Position numbers and translations under genes: made by a program | Notes under the pieces: generated by a model | The model's database searches: none | What the model was told of the DNA's origin: nothing | The model's input: the letters and a program-made list of their open reading frames with translations, nothing else | Shown: piece after piece, positions 31,930 through 43,087 of the stretch | How the letters are laid out: every line of letters starts with the position of its first letter | How positions within the stretch are numbered: the first letter of the stretch is position 1 | Assembly: GCA_951217055.1 (NCBI GenBank) | Contig: OX578286.1 | Location: forward strand, 37,418,345 to 37,482,344 | Reading direction: 5' to 3' | DNA length: 64,000 bases | Source: Gerris lacustris | Taxonomy: Eukaryota > Arthropoda > Insecta > Hemiptera > Gerridae

Positions 31930-32454
31930 AGTTGAAATTTGGCAGAAAAATCATTCCTTACCTTAAGTGGTGTCGCCCGGAAAATCAAATTTTTTCGCCA
32001 TCTTGAACCCAGTTTGTTGAGTCAGCAAAAATTAAAAAAAACTTAATAAATCGAAAATGGTCCTGATCGAGTTGAAATTTGGCACGAATATGCCTCTCTG
32101 AATGACAAACAAGCCCACCAAATTTCATTTTGATATTGGCCGCCATTTTGAAGTTATCAATTTTTGATTTTTTAAACTCTGACGGTTAATAATACCGAAA
32201 GTATAAATAGGTTTTTGACGTATAGCATATCGTTGAAACCGGAAATAATTAAAAAACAAATATAAAAAACCCCGATGAAATTCCATTAATTAGTTTAAAA
32301 GTTATAAGCAAATATAACTATATATTAGTGCGATAATTTTGATGACGTCTGTCATCAATCTGTCAAAATACCACCAAACTTCAAATAATTAAATAAAATA
32401 TAGGTATTAAAAACAAGTTTTTTTTTAAGAATGATAATAAATCAGTTTGTTCAG

Positions 32455-32541
32455 AACGTTCACCCATCCAAGTACTGACCACGTCCAGTGCTGCTTCCTC
32501 CTGCTGCTTCGCAGCAGGAGAGGCCACTTTAATGGCCTCTG
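32455..32541 (-). repeat. 5S-rRNA-like repeat fragment, copy 2
   Basis: The reverse complement reads the GAGGCC/GGCCTC hairpin, a CCTGCTGCGAAGCAGCAGG hairpin and then GTCAGTACTTGGATGGGTGA. This is the same order as at 18751-18845. Confidence 0.55.
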
Positions 32542-32942
32542 AAGTGATTTTTTATGTCATTATTGTTTCCTTCGCCTTACTTTTATTTCACATCTTACTT
32601 CAATCCTGTCACCACAATATTTTTTTTCTTTGTTTCATTCATATTACATACATTCTTCGTTGTTGCATCCGAGTCTACCAAGATAGCGGAAGCATTTTTT
32701 GAAATATTTTTCCAACCTTTTTTATTTCATGCGAATTAATATCAACTTTTCGAAAATTATTTTTATGCATATATATTTCATATATTTCATAATTTTTTTC
32801 ATCTTGGTCAAAACCCAGTAACATTTTACAATTTTTTTTCTTTACTGTTCTATTTTAATGGTGTTTTATTTTGTCTGAATGTGTCGATCTGTCAATGGTG
32901 TCAATACATTATACGTATGTCATTGTGATTATATATGTATAT

Positions 32943-33121
<179 letters not shown>

Positions 33122-33170
33122 ATACAATAAGTGAATACATTGAAAAATCAATTTTGCAAACAAACATATA

Positions 33171-33560
33171 ATTTGCTTCTGATTCTAATACAGTAGTGGC
33201 GGAAGTATTGTGTTCAAATTTTACGTTTTAGACCTTCCTGACGAAATTAAGTTTCGTGTCTGTCTGTCTGTCTGTTAGTTTCCACAAATCCTTGTCACAA
33301 GCATCAAGCATTAACGTTGACAATTTTTATCCGATTTTGATGCAATTTTCAAGGATTGTGCAGGTTATACCATATAATATGTTGCCGTATTAATGTCCTT
33401 TAAAATTGGATTGATAGTAGCCACTGCGCATGCGCAAACGTACTAAAATCCGCCAAACATCAATTTCTCAAAGGTCCAACAAACCGATTTTGCTCAGAAT
33501 TGGAGAATAGTTAGGGACTGGCCTACAGATGATCTTCCATTAATTTATTTATTGAGGAAG
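33171..33560 (+). repeat. F1-like diverged repeat
   Basis: 'gcttctgattc.aatacagtagtggcggaag' (a head hairpin of F1 style), a GTCTGTCTGTCTGTCTG tract and 'ttatccgattttgatgcaattttcaagg' give the general layout of F1 with low sequence similarity. Confidence 0.45.
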
Positions 33561-34129
33561 TTAAGTGCAACACTAATTAGCAGTCTATTTCCACTTGACA
33601 CATTGGTTTACTTTATTATTTCGTTTATATATTACGCAACTACGTTTTCTAAAATGTTGGTTCTCGTCAAGAAATAAAAATTTGAGAGTTTAAACTAATT
33701 AATTGTTTTAAAATTTATCAAGTTATTTAAATAATATTCTATATTATTATATATTTTACTTCATTTTCATTCAATGTCTCTTTTTAAGTTAAAAAGCAAT
33801 GACTAGTTAACAAATATCAATGTAAAAAAAATTATAATATAGCTTTCATAATAAAAAAAAGAGATAATTAGTAAATATAATAATATGTTAAAAATTAATA
33901 ATGTTATTCGTGTTTCTAAGAAATTATTACTATTGTTTTTCGTGAATTTCTAGTTTTGTTAAAATGACTGATAAGCGGTATCTAGCGGTCACTGAATGAA
34001 CTAATAGAAACATTAGTACTTAATGCAGCCGCTAGGTGCCGTTGTAGTCTATATCGCTATTATAATTTATAATGTAGGTATGGCGATGCCATAACGAGAA
34101 ACTAAAATTGTTTTTTTCATCTAATACCT

Positions 34130-34272
34130 ATCCGTAAATTTTGATTTTGAGATTTTTTATGGATTAAACGTTGTGAGGTCTTAAAAGAGTCCAAAAAAAG
34201 TTGTTTATAAAAAAAATGTCAGACCGTAGTCTGAATTCTGTCATCTATGCAGACGCTTGAAGCCTATACTCA
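34130..34272 (+). repeat. F2 element, 5' fragment
   Basis: 'ttttgattttgagattttttatgga', 'gagtccaaaaaaagttgtttataaaaaaaatgtcagac' and 'gcagacgcttgaagcctata' match F2 but lack its hairpin. Confidence 0.6.
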
Positions 34273-34339
34273 TGATTGTACGTGTAATTACTTGGTCTTG
34301 TGCCTTCCATCTATTAGTTGTTTCGAGTTTTCTTGCTTA

Positions 34340-34478
34340 CAATTAATTATTATTAAATATTTTATCAAAATTTACTGTAAAAATAATTCCCCTAGAGCGG
34401 GGCATTGAACCTGGCTTTTCATCGTCAACGTTAATAGCTGTTTTCAGATACTAAATTTTTCCTGGGAAAACGATATTT
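34340..34478 (-). repeat. F2 3' part, reverse, with decayed B-box
   Basis: The reverse complement reads 'gttttcccaggaaaaattta', a B-box-like GGTTCAATGCC, then 'ttattttta..gtaaattttgataaaat.tt.aataataatta', as in the 3' third of F2. Confidence 0.55.
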
Positions 34479-35075
34479 TACTACGTTTTTATTAGCTTGC
34501 TTTCTTGTTTGTTTGTTTGTTTGTCCGGTACAAATCTGGCAATCGATTTCTAACTAACTTCCCGAATAGCTAGACATTTGAAACTTTTAGCATAGCTCAG
34601 AACACGATGACAATGCATTATTTTAATACTTTTAACCATCTTTTAGCAGAATTTAATTGGTTTTCAGCAAATTATGCTGTATATTAGTTCGGAAAAAATC
34701 CGCAAGTTATTTTATTTGTTTTGCCATATCCCATATTTACGCAATCTTCATTTTGACGGGTCTCAAATTTGTGATAGATAAACATTGAATGACAGCAAAA
34801 ACAGGAAATATCGATTTTATTATTTATCGATTATATTATTTATATTATTTCAAATATATCGATGGCACGCTTTAGATTTGGTGTTTCGGTACAAAGATTT
34901 GTCCTTTTATGGGTTTAAGATCAGCTCTCTATATATATACTAGATGGCTGTCATTTATGTGAAGTAAATAAATTCGGAACTATTTTTTTTTTCACTACCA
35001 TTATGTATTATATAACAATAACAATTATATTATCAACATTACTTACGATTTAACAGAAAATTTAAAAACGTAGTA
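34479..35075 (+). mobile_element. M1: Tc1/mariner-type MITE (TA target)
   Basis: The ends TA-CTACGTTTTTA and TAAAAACGTAG-TA are inverted and flanked by TA, the target of Tc1/mariner elements. The body (about 593 bp) has a TTGTTTGTTTGTTTG tract, 'gaatagctagacatttgaaac' and 'tcggaaaaaatccgcaagtt'. There is no transposase frame. Fragments of it lie at 12030-12292 and 15908-15936. Confidence 0.7.
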
Positions 35076-35138
35076 TATAAAAAGTTCTTTTTATCTTGAA
35101 ATTATTTTATGTTTAGATTATTATTCATACGAACTGAA

Positions 35139-35664
35139 TTTTTACTTTCTCATACAAAGAAATTAAATTGTAATGACACTAAAATTCGATTTTGAGATTT
35201 TGATGGAGTCCAAAAAAAGGGGTTTTTAAAAAATTACAGTCTTGTCGTCTGCCTGTCTGTGCATACACCTGGAGCCTAAACTAAAAGGCATATTTTGACG
35301 AAATTTGGCATAATTGTTCAGAAAAATAATTTCCCCATGCGAAATAAATAAGATCCAAATTTGGGGGCGCTACCCCAAAAAATTCTAAAATGTAGTCCAT
35401 TTAAATACGAATCTAACGATGTTAACCGTTTTCCCGGGAAAATAGCTTTAAACGCGAACGGAGGGAGGCTGGGTTCGATTCCCCGCCGAGAAGAAGTAAT
35501 TTTTATGATACATTTTGACGAAGTGTTCAATAATAATTAAATGTACCCACAAAAACACGAAAACAAAAATAAAACGAAAAATAAAAGAAATCACTGGGCT
35601 AAAGTAATTATAAACTCGCATATATGAGAGAGTTTATCTGAGTTGTCTGGGACCAATTTTTTTA
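35139..35664 (+). mobile_element. F2 TTTTTA element, diverged full-length copy
   Basis: TTTTTA, 'ctttctcatacaaagaaa', 'gattttgacgaaatttggc', the B-box GGTTCGATTCC (35472-35482) and the end 'atgagagagtttatctgagttgtctgggacca' followed by a T-run and A. About 512 bp, with internal deletions relative to 5086-5702. Confidence 0.75.
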
Positions 35665-35689
35665 AATAAAAATTGTTGAACTATTATTA

Positions 35690-35840
35690 ATGAGAAAAAT
35701 ATCTTATTTTTCAGAGTTTTGGGGGGCAGCGCCCCAATATTTGAAGCCAAAATTAGTTTCTTGATTGCACCACAGGATATGATTTCACTGAACATGTACG
35801 CCAAATTTCATTGAAATCGTCCCATTAGTTTAGGCATATA
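35690..35840 (-). repeat. F2 internal fragment, reverse
   Basis: 'tttttcagagttttggggggcagcgcccc', 'ttgattgcaccacaggatatgattt..ctgaacatgtacgccaaattt' and 'ccattagtttaggc' match F2 in reverse. The PLE array joins exactly at its end. Confidence 0.7.
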
Positions 35841-35896
35841 ATTTAAAGTAGTGGATCCATTTGGGTAGAAAGAAAAAGATCAAATCTTTACATTTG

Positions 35897-35930
35897 CGGC
35901 AACGTTTCGGCCTAGCCGGCCATTTTCAAG
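35897..35930 (-). ncRNA. Hammerhead-like motif, unit 1
   Basis: On the minus strand TTGAAAA is followed by the stem TGGCC-ggcta-GGCCG and GAAAC. This is the order and spacing of the hammerhead core (CUGANGA, helix II, GAAA) found near Penelope ends. Core bases C and the second G are substituted, so it is probably a weak or inactive relic, about 60 nt from the 3' end. Confidence 0.4.
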
Positions 35931-36473
35931 CCTAAAACAAAATATATTTTTGTTGATAACTACAATATTGAACACGAATAAACCATATAGTACGGACTAG
36001 AATGAATAATAAATACCTTCCAGTTTAACTGGAGTCAGTGAAGTCACAGGTACATAATGAGAGTAAAATTTTTAAAAACTAAGTAGGAACTATGCAAGGC
36101 AGTTCCGCCGTCTAAATATCACTATTTCCACTGACTCGTCGCAAAACCGGATAACAATAAAAAACAAAAACGATTGACACATGATAATAAATTAAATAAC
36201 AATAGGTAACAATTAAGCTAAAATTAAAAACGATATCACAGATTATGAATTAAAAGTCAAAACAAGCAGTGATAACATGCCTGTCTCTTATCATCCTGTT
36301 ATCACCTGTTGTGTTTACGTTACTACAGTTAAGTTGTTATAAAAATTAAGTATAAAATAAAATTACATAAAATATAAATAAGCGTTAGTATAAGACTAGG
36401 ATTTCATCATAAATTTGAAAAGAGGTACGTTTAACTGAAACAAATTTAAAGATAACTGCAACCGGCCACGTAA

Positions 36474-39062
36474 TCAAGAAGGCATAGCTTGTTGTCCACG
36501 GCGGGGATTTTGCTTTGAGTGATCGTAGTATATTCCACTGTAGAATTTGTTTAGAGACCGAGAATCTGTTTTGATGTTGACAGTCTTGTCAGATTTTATT
36601 GCGATGTTCAGAGCTTCCTTCATTTTTCTTCTGTTCGTTTTGGTCTCTCTCCCTATGATCTTCGTCTCTTCAAATACAAATTTATGATTGGTGGCCAAAC
36701 TGTGACTAGATAAAGCTGTGTTCGTATTACCTTTATTCTGGTCGTATTTGTGTTGCTCAATCCTATTTATAATAAGCTGATTACTTTCCCCGATATATGA
36801 CTTACTGCACTGTCCACACGGTATTTCATATATGGTGCCAATGGAGTGTTCGAAGGGTATTTTATCTTTCAGGTTGTGATACATTCTTCCCGTTTTATTA
36901 AGGGGTTTAAAACCGAATTTGATTTCGGGGCAATCAAATTTTCCCATTAAATTCTGAACCTTATCCGACAATCCCTTTATATAAGGCATGCTCACATGTT
37001 TGGATGGTCTCATTGCATGGATTTCTACCGCGGAGTGATTGACAAAGTTGGGGTTAGTATGTTTATGCCAGAGCTTTTTAATGACATGCAAGGGGTAAAA
37101 GTTGTCTTTTAATTTACTGAAGATCTTATACTTAACTGTATTAAGGTGATCATGATCTGTAAGTGAAACAGCCTTCTTAATAAGATTGTTCGCTGAATTT
37201 TTTATCTGGTGTGTAGGATGAAAGGATCTGAAATTTAAAAATCTATTGCTCTTAATGTTTTTCTCGTACCATTTGGTTGAAATTGAGCCATTTTTATTTC
37301 TAATAATCGTAATGTCCAAGAAATTGAGTGTGTTATTGTTCTCTTCTTCAATGGTAAACATTAGTCTCGGATGAAAATTATTCAAATAGTTTAACAGGGG
37401 TTCTATTTCAGTCTTTTGGATAATAAGAAATAAATCATCAATATATTTTACTAAAAATTTATGTTTGAATTTATTGTTTATAGTGTTGAAAATGTGATTT
37501 AAGACGATCCCGCTGACGTTAACGGACATGGCCCCCCCCATCGGTATTCCTTGTTTTTGAGCGTAAAATTGGTTGTCATATTTGAAGGTACCATTGTTTA
37601 GAATAAGTTTCAGACATTCTATATATAGATTTTTATCTTTGATCGGAGTGTAAGGTAGAATTTGGTCCCAGTTATTCCTGACAATTTGATAAAAGATTTC
37701 AAGAGGAACATTAGTAAACAGGGACATTACGTCGATCGAAATCATCTTTTCGTCAGCATTAATAGTGATATCTTTAAGTTTCTGCTTTACTATGAAAGAG
37801 TTGGTAACGTCAAAATTATTGTTTCTGTTAAAGTGGTCTAATGAGGGGTTCATAAATTTGGCAAATTTTTCCAGAGGTGCATTAATTTGGCTGATAATCG
37901 GTCTAAGCGGGAGATTGGTTTTATGAGTTTTCAGTAATCCATAAATTCTGGGGCAATACGTGTTATTATTATTGAGGGCGGCACGCTTATGTTTGTCTAT
38001 ATATTTATTATTAAAAAGTTTGTTTATAATTGTTTTGTAATCTTTTTTGATTCTGTCCGTAGGGTCAGTTCTCAGTACTCTATATGTATGTTTGTCATTA
38101 AGTAAATCAGTCATTTTATTGTTGTAAGTCTTTTTATCTATGATAACGGTGGTATTCGCTTTATCAGATTTAGTTATTAACAAACGTGGGTGCTCTTGAA
38201 GAAAACGTTTAGTTAGTGCCATATCTTGAATAATTTGTTTTTCCAAACTTCCATTCGGGAATTTTTTGTTAACATTCTTACGTTGGAAATCGATGATTTT
38301 ATTGATAATGTGGCTTCTCAATGCACTAATATGATTATCAGAAGTGTTAAGATTCAGTAATAGTAGCTCAATGTCTACAATGAATTCATTAATAAATTTA
38401 TTATTATTATTAGAAGGGGCACTGAAGTTGGGGCCTAGGCTCAATACATTTAAAACACCTGTAGGGATATCTACATCACTGTAATTAATAGTCCAACCTT
38501 TGGTATGTAAATTAGAATAGTCCGACAGGTTTGGGTCATAATCAGTACATTTATTTAGAGTTGTATTTCTTTTATTAATTTTATTAGTGTGTTTGTTGTT
38601 GAGGATTTTACTGTAATGAAGCTGAAAATCATTAAAAATAGATTTTAATTGGGAAAGCTTAGTGAAATTCATATCATTGATTTGATTCCAAAGTTTATCA
38701 ATGGTTGATTTATTTTGTTTTTCTTTCCAATGAATAAACTTAATTTCAGTTTTTAGAATTTTATTGATAATATTATTGAAAAATCTTGCTTGGTGTGTTT
38801 TAATAAATTGTTCATCAAACATATTTGTAATTCTTTTCAAATTGTTAGTTAAGTGTAGAGGGAAAATGTTGTTGTTGGAATGATAATATAAATAAGATTT
38901 TCTAGCCTTCGTTTTGCAAAGTAGAATAATATTGCGTTTTAAGTTCCAAATAATTGATTTAGTGGCTTGGGTTTCAAAACACTTCTTAATATTCTTATCT
39001 AAATCACTGATAAGTTTATCTTCGGAGTTCATATCGTAGTTCACTTCTTCCATGATGTTCAT
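36474..39062 (-). CDS. Penelope-like reverse transcriptase / GIY-YIG endonuclease, unit 1
   Basis: An 862-codon intact ORF. The N-terminal ~300 residues are N/K-rich with no named fold that I can see. The reverse transcriptase core follows: YGLLKTHK at about 374-381, RPIISQINAP at about 387, motif A SIDVMSLFTNVP (442-453, Asp444), motif B QGIPMGGAM (504-512), motif C KYIDDLFLI (539-547, Asp542/543) and NFLDITI (580-586). A linker with PYIKGLSD leads to the GIY-YIG nuclease: TIYEIPCGQCSKSYIGES (743-760, CxxC at 749/752, YIG at 756-758), Arg767, His771, the His pair near 787/793, and Glu816 in the RRKMKEAL helix. The length is normal for the family. The enzyme would nick target DNA and reverse-transcribe its own RNA in the nucleus. 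The ATG at 39062 is chosen because the leader before it is only 85 bp and the homology spans the full frame. Confidence 0.95.
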   Translation of the reverse strand: MNIMEEVNYDMNSEDKLISDLDKNIKKCFETQATKSIIWNLKRNIILLCKTKARKSYLYYHSNNNIFPLHLTNNLKRITNMFDEQFIKTHQARFFNNIINKILKTEIKFIHWKEKQNKSTIDKLWNQINDMNFTKLSQLKSIFNDFQLHYSKILNNKHTNKINKRNTTLNKCTDYDPNLSDYSNLHTKGWTINYSDVDIPTGVLNVLSLGPNFSAPSNNNNKFINEFIVDIELLLLNLNTSDNHISALRSHIINKIIDFQRKNVNKKFPNGSLEKQIIQDMALTKRFLQEHPRLLITKSDKANTTVIIDKKTYNNKMTDLLNDKHTYRVLRTDPTDRIKKDYKTIINKLFNNKYIDKHKRAALNNNNTYCPRIYGLLKTHKTNLPLRPIISQINAPLEKFAKFMNPSLDHFNRNNNFDVTNSFIVKQKLKDITINADEKMISIDVMSLFTNVPLEIFYQIVRNNWDQILPYTPIKDKNLYIECLKLILNNGTFKYDNQFYAQKQGIPMGGAMSVNVSGIVLNHIFNTINNKFKHKFLVKYIDDLFLIIQKTEIEPLLNYLNNFHPRLMFTIEEENNNTLNFLDITIIRNKNGSISTKWYEKNIKSNRFLNFRSFHPTHQIKNSANNLIKKAVSLTDHDHLNTVKYKIFSKLKDNFYPLHVIKKLWHKHTNPNFVNHSAVEIHAMRPSKHVSMPYIKGLSDKVQNLMGKFDCPEIKFGFKPLNKTGRMYHNLKDKIPFEHSIGTIYEIPCGQCSKSYIGESNQLIINRIEQHKYDQNKGNTNTALSSHSLATNHKFVFEETKIIGRETKTNRRKMKEALNIAIKSDKTVNIKTDSRSLNKFYSGIYYDHSKQNPRRGQQAMPS

Positions 39063-39203
39063 GAAGTAAAAGTTGCTTTAACTGGTTACTTGGATCGTCC
39101 AGTAGATTGACATGTAAGTTGCTTTTAGGGTACCCTTAATAATCTTAATTTAAAGTAGTGGATCCATTTGGGTAGAAAGAAAAAGATCAAATCTTTACAT
39201 TTG

Positions 39204-39237
39204 CGGCAACGTTTCGGCCTAGCCGGCCATTTTCAAG
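39204..39237 (-). ncRNA. Hammerhead-like motif, unit 2
   Basis: Same sequence as in unit 1, 3307 bp further on. It lies just upstream of the unit 1 leader, where a ribozyme could separate tandem transcripts if it were active. Confidence 0.4.
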
Positions 39238-39780
39238 CCTAAAACAAAATATATTTTTGTTGATAACTACAATATTGAACACGAATAAACCATATAGTAC
39301 GGACTAGAATGAATAATAAATACCTTCCAGTTTAACTGGAGTCAGTGAAGTCACAGGTACATAATGAGAGTAAAATTTTTAAAAACTAAGTAGGAACTAT
39401 GCAAGGCAGTTCCGCCGTCTAAATATCACTATTTCCACTGACTCGTCGCAAAACCGGATAACAATAAAAAACAAAAACGATTGACACATGATAATAAATT
39501 AAATAACAATAGGTAACAATTAAGCTAAAATTAAAAACGATATCACAGATTATGAATTAAAAGTCAAAACAAGCAGTGATAACATGCCTGTCTCTTATCA
39601 TCCTGTTATCACCTGTTGTGTTTACGTTACTACAGTTAAGTTGTTATAAAAATTAAGTATAAAATAAAATTACATAAAATATAAATAAGCGTTAGTATAA
39701 GACTAGGATTTCATCATAAATTTGAAAAGAGGTACGTTTAACTGAAACAAATTTAAAGATAACTGCAACCGGCCACGTAA

Positions 39781-42369
39781 TCAAGAAGGCATAGCTTGTT
39801 GTCCACGGCGGGGATTTTGCTTTGAGTGATCGTAGTATATTCCACTGTAGAATTTGTTTAGAGACCGAGAATCTGTTTTGATGTTGACAGTCTTGTCAGA
39901 TTTTATTGCGATGTTCAGAGCTTCCTTCATTTTTCTTCTGTTCGTTTTGGTCTCTCTCCCTATGATCTTCGTCTCTTCAAATACAAATTTATGATTGGTG
40001 GCCAAACTGTGACTAGATAAAGCTGTGTTCGTATTACCTTTATTCTGGTCGTATTTGTGTTGCTCAATCCTATTTATAATAAGCTGATTACTTTCCCCGA
40101 TATATGACTTACTGCACTGTCCACACGGTATTTCATATATGGTGCCAATGGAGTGTTCGAAGGGTATTTTATCTTTCAGGTTGTGATACATTCTTCCCGT
40201 TTTATTAAGGGGTTTAAAACCGAATTTGATTTCGGGGCAATCAAATTTTCCCATTAAATTCTGAACCTTATCCGACAATCCCTTTATATAAGGCATGCTC
40301 ACATGTTTGGATGGTCTCATTGCATGGATTTCTACCGCGGAGTGATTGACAAAGTTGGGGTTAGTATGTTTATGCCAGAGCTTTTTAATGACATGCAAGG
40401 GGTAAAAGTTGTCTTTTAATTTACTGAAGATCTTATACTTAACTGTATTAAGGTGATCATGATCTGTAAGTGAAACAGCCTTCTTAATAAGATTGTTCGC
40501 TGAATTTTTTATCTGGTGTGTAGGATGAAAGGATCTGAAATTTAAAAATCTATTGCTCTTAATGTTTTTCTCGTACCATTTGGTTGAAATTGAGCCATTT
40601 TTATTTCTAATAATCGTAATGTCCAAGAAATTGAGTGTGTTATTGTTCTCTTCTTCAATGGTAAACATTAGTCTCGGATGAAAATTATTCAAATAGTTTA
40701 ACAGGGGTTCTATTTCAGTCTTTTGGATAATAAGAAATAAATCATCAATATATTTTACTAAAAATTTATGTTTGAATTTATTGTTTATAGTGTTGAAAAT
40801 GTGATTTAAGACGATCCCGCTGACGTTAACGGACATGGCCCCCCCCATCGGTATTCCTTGTTTTTGAGCGTAAAATTGGTTGTCATATTTGAAGGTACCA
40901 TTGTTTAGAATAAGTTTCAGACATTCTATATATAGATTTTTATCTTTGATCGGAGTGTAAGGTAGAATTTGGTCCCAGTTATTCCTGACAATTTGATAAA
41001 AGATTTCAAGAGGAACATTAGTAAACAGGGACATTACGTCGATCGAAATCATCTTTTCGTCAGCATTAATAGTGATATCTTTAAGTTTCTGCTTTACTAT
41101 GAAAGAGTTGGTAACGTCAAAATTATTGTTTCTGTTAAAGTGGTCTAATGAGGGGTTCATAAATTTGGCAAATTTTTCCAGAGGTGCATTAATTTGGCTG
41201 ATAATCGGTCTAAGCGGGAGATTGGTTTTATGAGTTTTCAGTAATCCATAAATTCTGGGGCAATACGTGTTATTATTATTGAGGGCGGCACGCTTATGTT
41301 TGTCTATATATTTATTATTAAAAAGTTTGTTTATAATTGTTTTGTAATCTTTTTTGATTCTGTCCGTAGGGTCAGTTCTCAGTACTCTATATGTATGTTT
41401 GTCATTAAGTAAATCAGTCATTTTATTGTTGTAAGTCTTTTTATCTATGATAACGGTGGTATTCGCTTTATCAGATTTAGTTATTAACAAACGTGGGTGC
41501 TCTTGAAGAAAACGTTTAGTTAGTGCCATATCTTGAATAATTTGTTTTTCCAAACTTCCATTCGGGAATTTTTTGTTAACATTCTTACGTTGGAAATCGA
41601 TGATTTTATTGATAATGTGGCTTCTCAATGCACTAATATGATTATCAGAAGTGTTAAGATTCAGTAATAGTAGCTCAATGTCTACAATGAATTCATTAAT
41701 AAATTTATTATTATTATTAGAAGGGGCACTGAAGTTGGGGCCTAGGCTCAATACATTTAAAACACCTGTAGGGATATCTACATCACTGTAATTAATAGTC
41801 CAACCTTTGGTATGTAAATTAGAATAGTCCGACAGGTTTGGGTCATAATCAGTACATTTATTTAGAGTTGTATTTCTTTTATTAATTTTATTAGTGTGTT
41901 TGTTGTTGAGGATTTTACTGTAATGAAGCTGAAAATCATTAAAAATAGATTTTAATTGGGAAAGCTTAGTGAAATTCATATCATTGATTTGATTCCAAAG
42001 TTTATCAATGGTTGATTTATTTTGTTTTTCTTTCCAATGAATAAACTTAATTTCAGTTTTTAGAATTTTATTGATAATATTATTGAAAAATCTTGCTTGG
42101 TGTGTTTTAATAAATTGTTCATCAAACATATTTGTAATTCTTTTCAAATTGTTAGTTAAGTGTAGAGGGAAAATGTTGTTGTTGGAATGATAATATAAAT
42201 AAGATTTTCTAGCCTTCGTTTTGCAAAGTAGAATAATATTGCGTTTTAAGTTCCAAATAATTGATTTAGTGGCTTGGGTTTCAAAACACTTCTTAATATT
42301 CTTATCTAAATCACTGATAAGTTTATCTTCGGAGTTCATATCGTAGTTCACTTCTTCCATGATGTTCAT
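39781..42369 (-). CDS. Penelope-like reverse transcriptase / GIY-YIG endonuclease, unit 2
   Basis: This 862-residue protein is identical to that of unit 1, with all catalytic residues present (Asp444, YIDD at 540-543, YIG at 756-758, Arg767, Glu816). It is preceded by the 3' end of unit 3, which would supply promoter and ribozyme-like sequence in the tandem arrangement. Complete identity over 3.3 kb points to very recent insertion, to array formation during one insertion event, or to an assembler copying one unit. Confidence 0.95.
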   Translation of the reverse strand: MNIMEEVNYDMNSEDKLISDLDKNIKKCFETQATKSIIWNLKRNIILLCKTKARKSYLYYHSNNNIFPLHLTNNLKRITNMFDEQFIKTHQARFFNNIINKILKTEIKFIHWKEKQNKSTIDKLWNQINDMNFTKLSQLKSIFNDFQLHYSKILNNKHTNKINKRNTTLNKCTDYDPNLSDYSNLHTKGWTINYSDVDIPTGVLNVLSLGPNFSAPSNNNNKFINEFIVDIELLLLNLNTSDNHISALRSHIINKIIDFQRKNVNKKFPNGSLEKQIIQDMALTKRFLQEHPRLLITKSDKANTTVIIDKKTYNNKMTDLLNDKHTYRVLRTDPTDRIKKDYKTIINKLFNNKYIDKHKRAALNNNNTYCPRIYGLLKTHKTNLPLRPIISQINAPLEKFAKFMNPSLDHFNRNNNFDVTNSFIVKQKLKDITINADEKMISIDVMSLFTNVPLEIFYQIVRNNWDQILPYTPIKDKNLYIECLKLILNNGTFKYDNQFYAQKQGIPMGGAMSVNVSGIVLNHIFNTINNKFKHKFLVKYIDDLFLIIQKTEIEPLLNYLNNFHPRLMFTIEEENNNTLNFLDITIIRNKNGSISTKWYEKNIKSNRFLNFRSFHPTHQIKNSANNLIKKAVSLTDHDHLNTVKYKIFSKLKDNFYPLHVIKKLWHKHTNPNFVNHSAVEIHAMRPSKHVSMPYIKGLSDKVQNLMGKFDCPEIKFGFKPLNKTGRMYHNLKDKIPFEHSIGTIYEIPCGQCSKSYIGESNQLIINRIEQHKYDQNKGNTNTALSSHSLATNHKFVFEETKIIGRETKTNRRKMKEALNIAIKSDKTVNIKTDSRSLNKFYSGIYYDHSKQNPRRGQQAMPS

Positions 42370-42510
42370 GAAGTAAAAGTTGCTTTAACTGGTTACTTGG
42401 ATCGTCCAGTAGATTGACATGTAAGTTGCTTTTAGGGTACCCTTAATAATCTTAATTTAAAGTAGTGGATCCATTTGGGTAGAAAGAAAAAGATCAAATC
42501 TTTACATTTG

Positions 42511-42544
42511 CGGCAACGTTTCGGCCTAGCCGGCCATTTTCAAG
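42511..42544 (-). ncRNA. Hammerhead-like motif, unit 3
   Basis: Third identical copy of the degenerate hammerhead-like motif. It lies in the partial 5' unit that would act as the pseudo-LTR of the array. Confidence 0.4.
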
Positions 42545-43087
42545 CCTAAAACAAAATATATTTTTGTTGATAACTACAATATTGAACACGAATAAACCAT
42601 ATAGTACGGACTAGAATGAATAATAAATACCTTCCAGTTTAACTGGAGTCAGTGAAGTCACAGGTACATAATGAGAGTAAAATTTTTAAAAACTAAGTAG
42701 GAACTATGCAAGGCAGTTCCGCCGTCTAAATATCACTATTTCCACTGACTCGTCGCAAAACCGGATAACAATAAAAAACAAAAACGATTGACACATGATA
42801 ATAAATTAAATAACAATAGGTAACAATTAAGCTAAAATTAAAAACGATATCACAGATTATGAATTAAAAGTCAAAACAAGCAGTGATAACATGCCTGTCT
42901 CTTATCATCCTGTTATCACCTGTTGTGTTTACGTTACTACAGTTAAGTTGTTATAAAAATTAAGTATAAAATAAAATTACATAAAATATAAATAAGCGTT
43001 AGTATAAGACTAGGATTTCATCATAAATTTGAAAAGAGGTACGTTTAACTGAAACAAATTTAAAGATAACTGCAACCGGCCACGTAA

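Larger units (their letters stand above)
30826..32230 (+). repeat. F5 repeat interrupted by hAT-2b
   Basis: TTTTTA and a hairpin CTTTTCCT...AGGAAAAG (30832-30860) start the repeat. 'gacgtctgtatgtatgtatg' and 'atcatcgtagcgcccaaggtatttaacctagag' precede the hAT. After it the text resumes at 'acctagagagttgaaatttggcag'. Further down it has 'tcgagttgaaatttggcacg' and 'ggccgccattttgaag'. The distal end is approximate. Confidence 0.6.
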
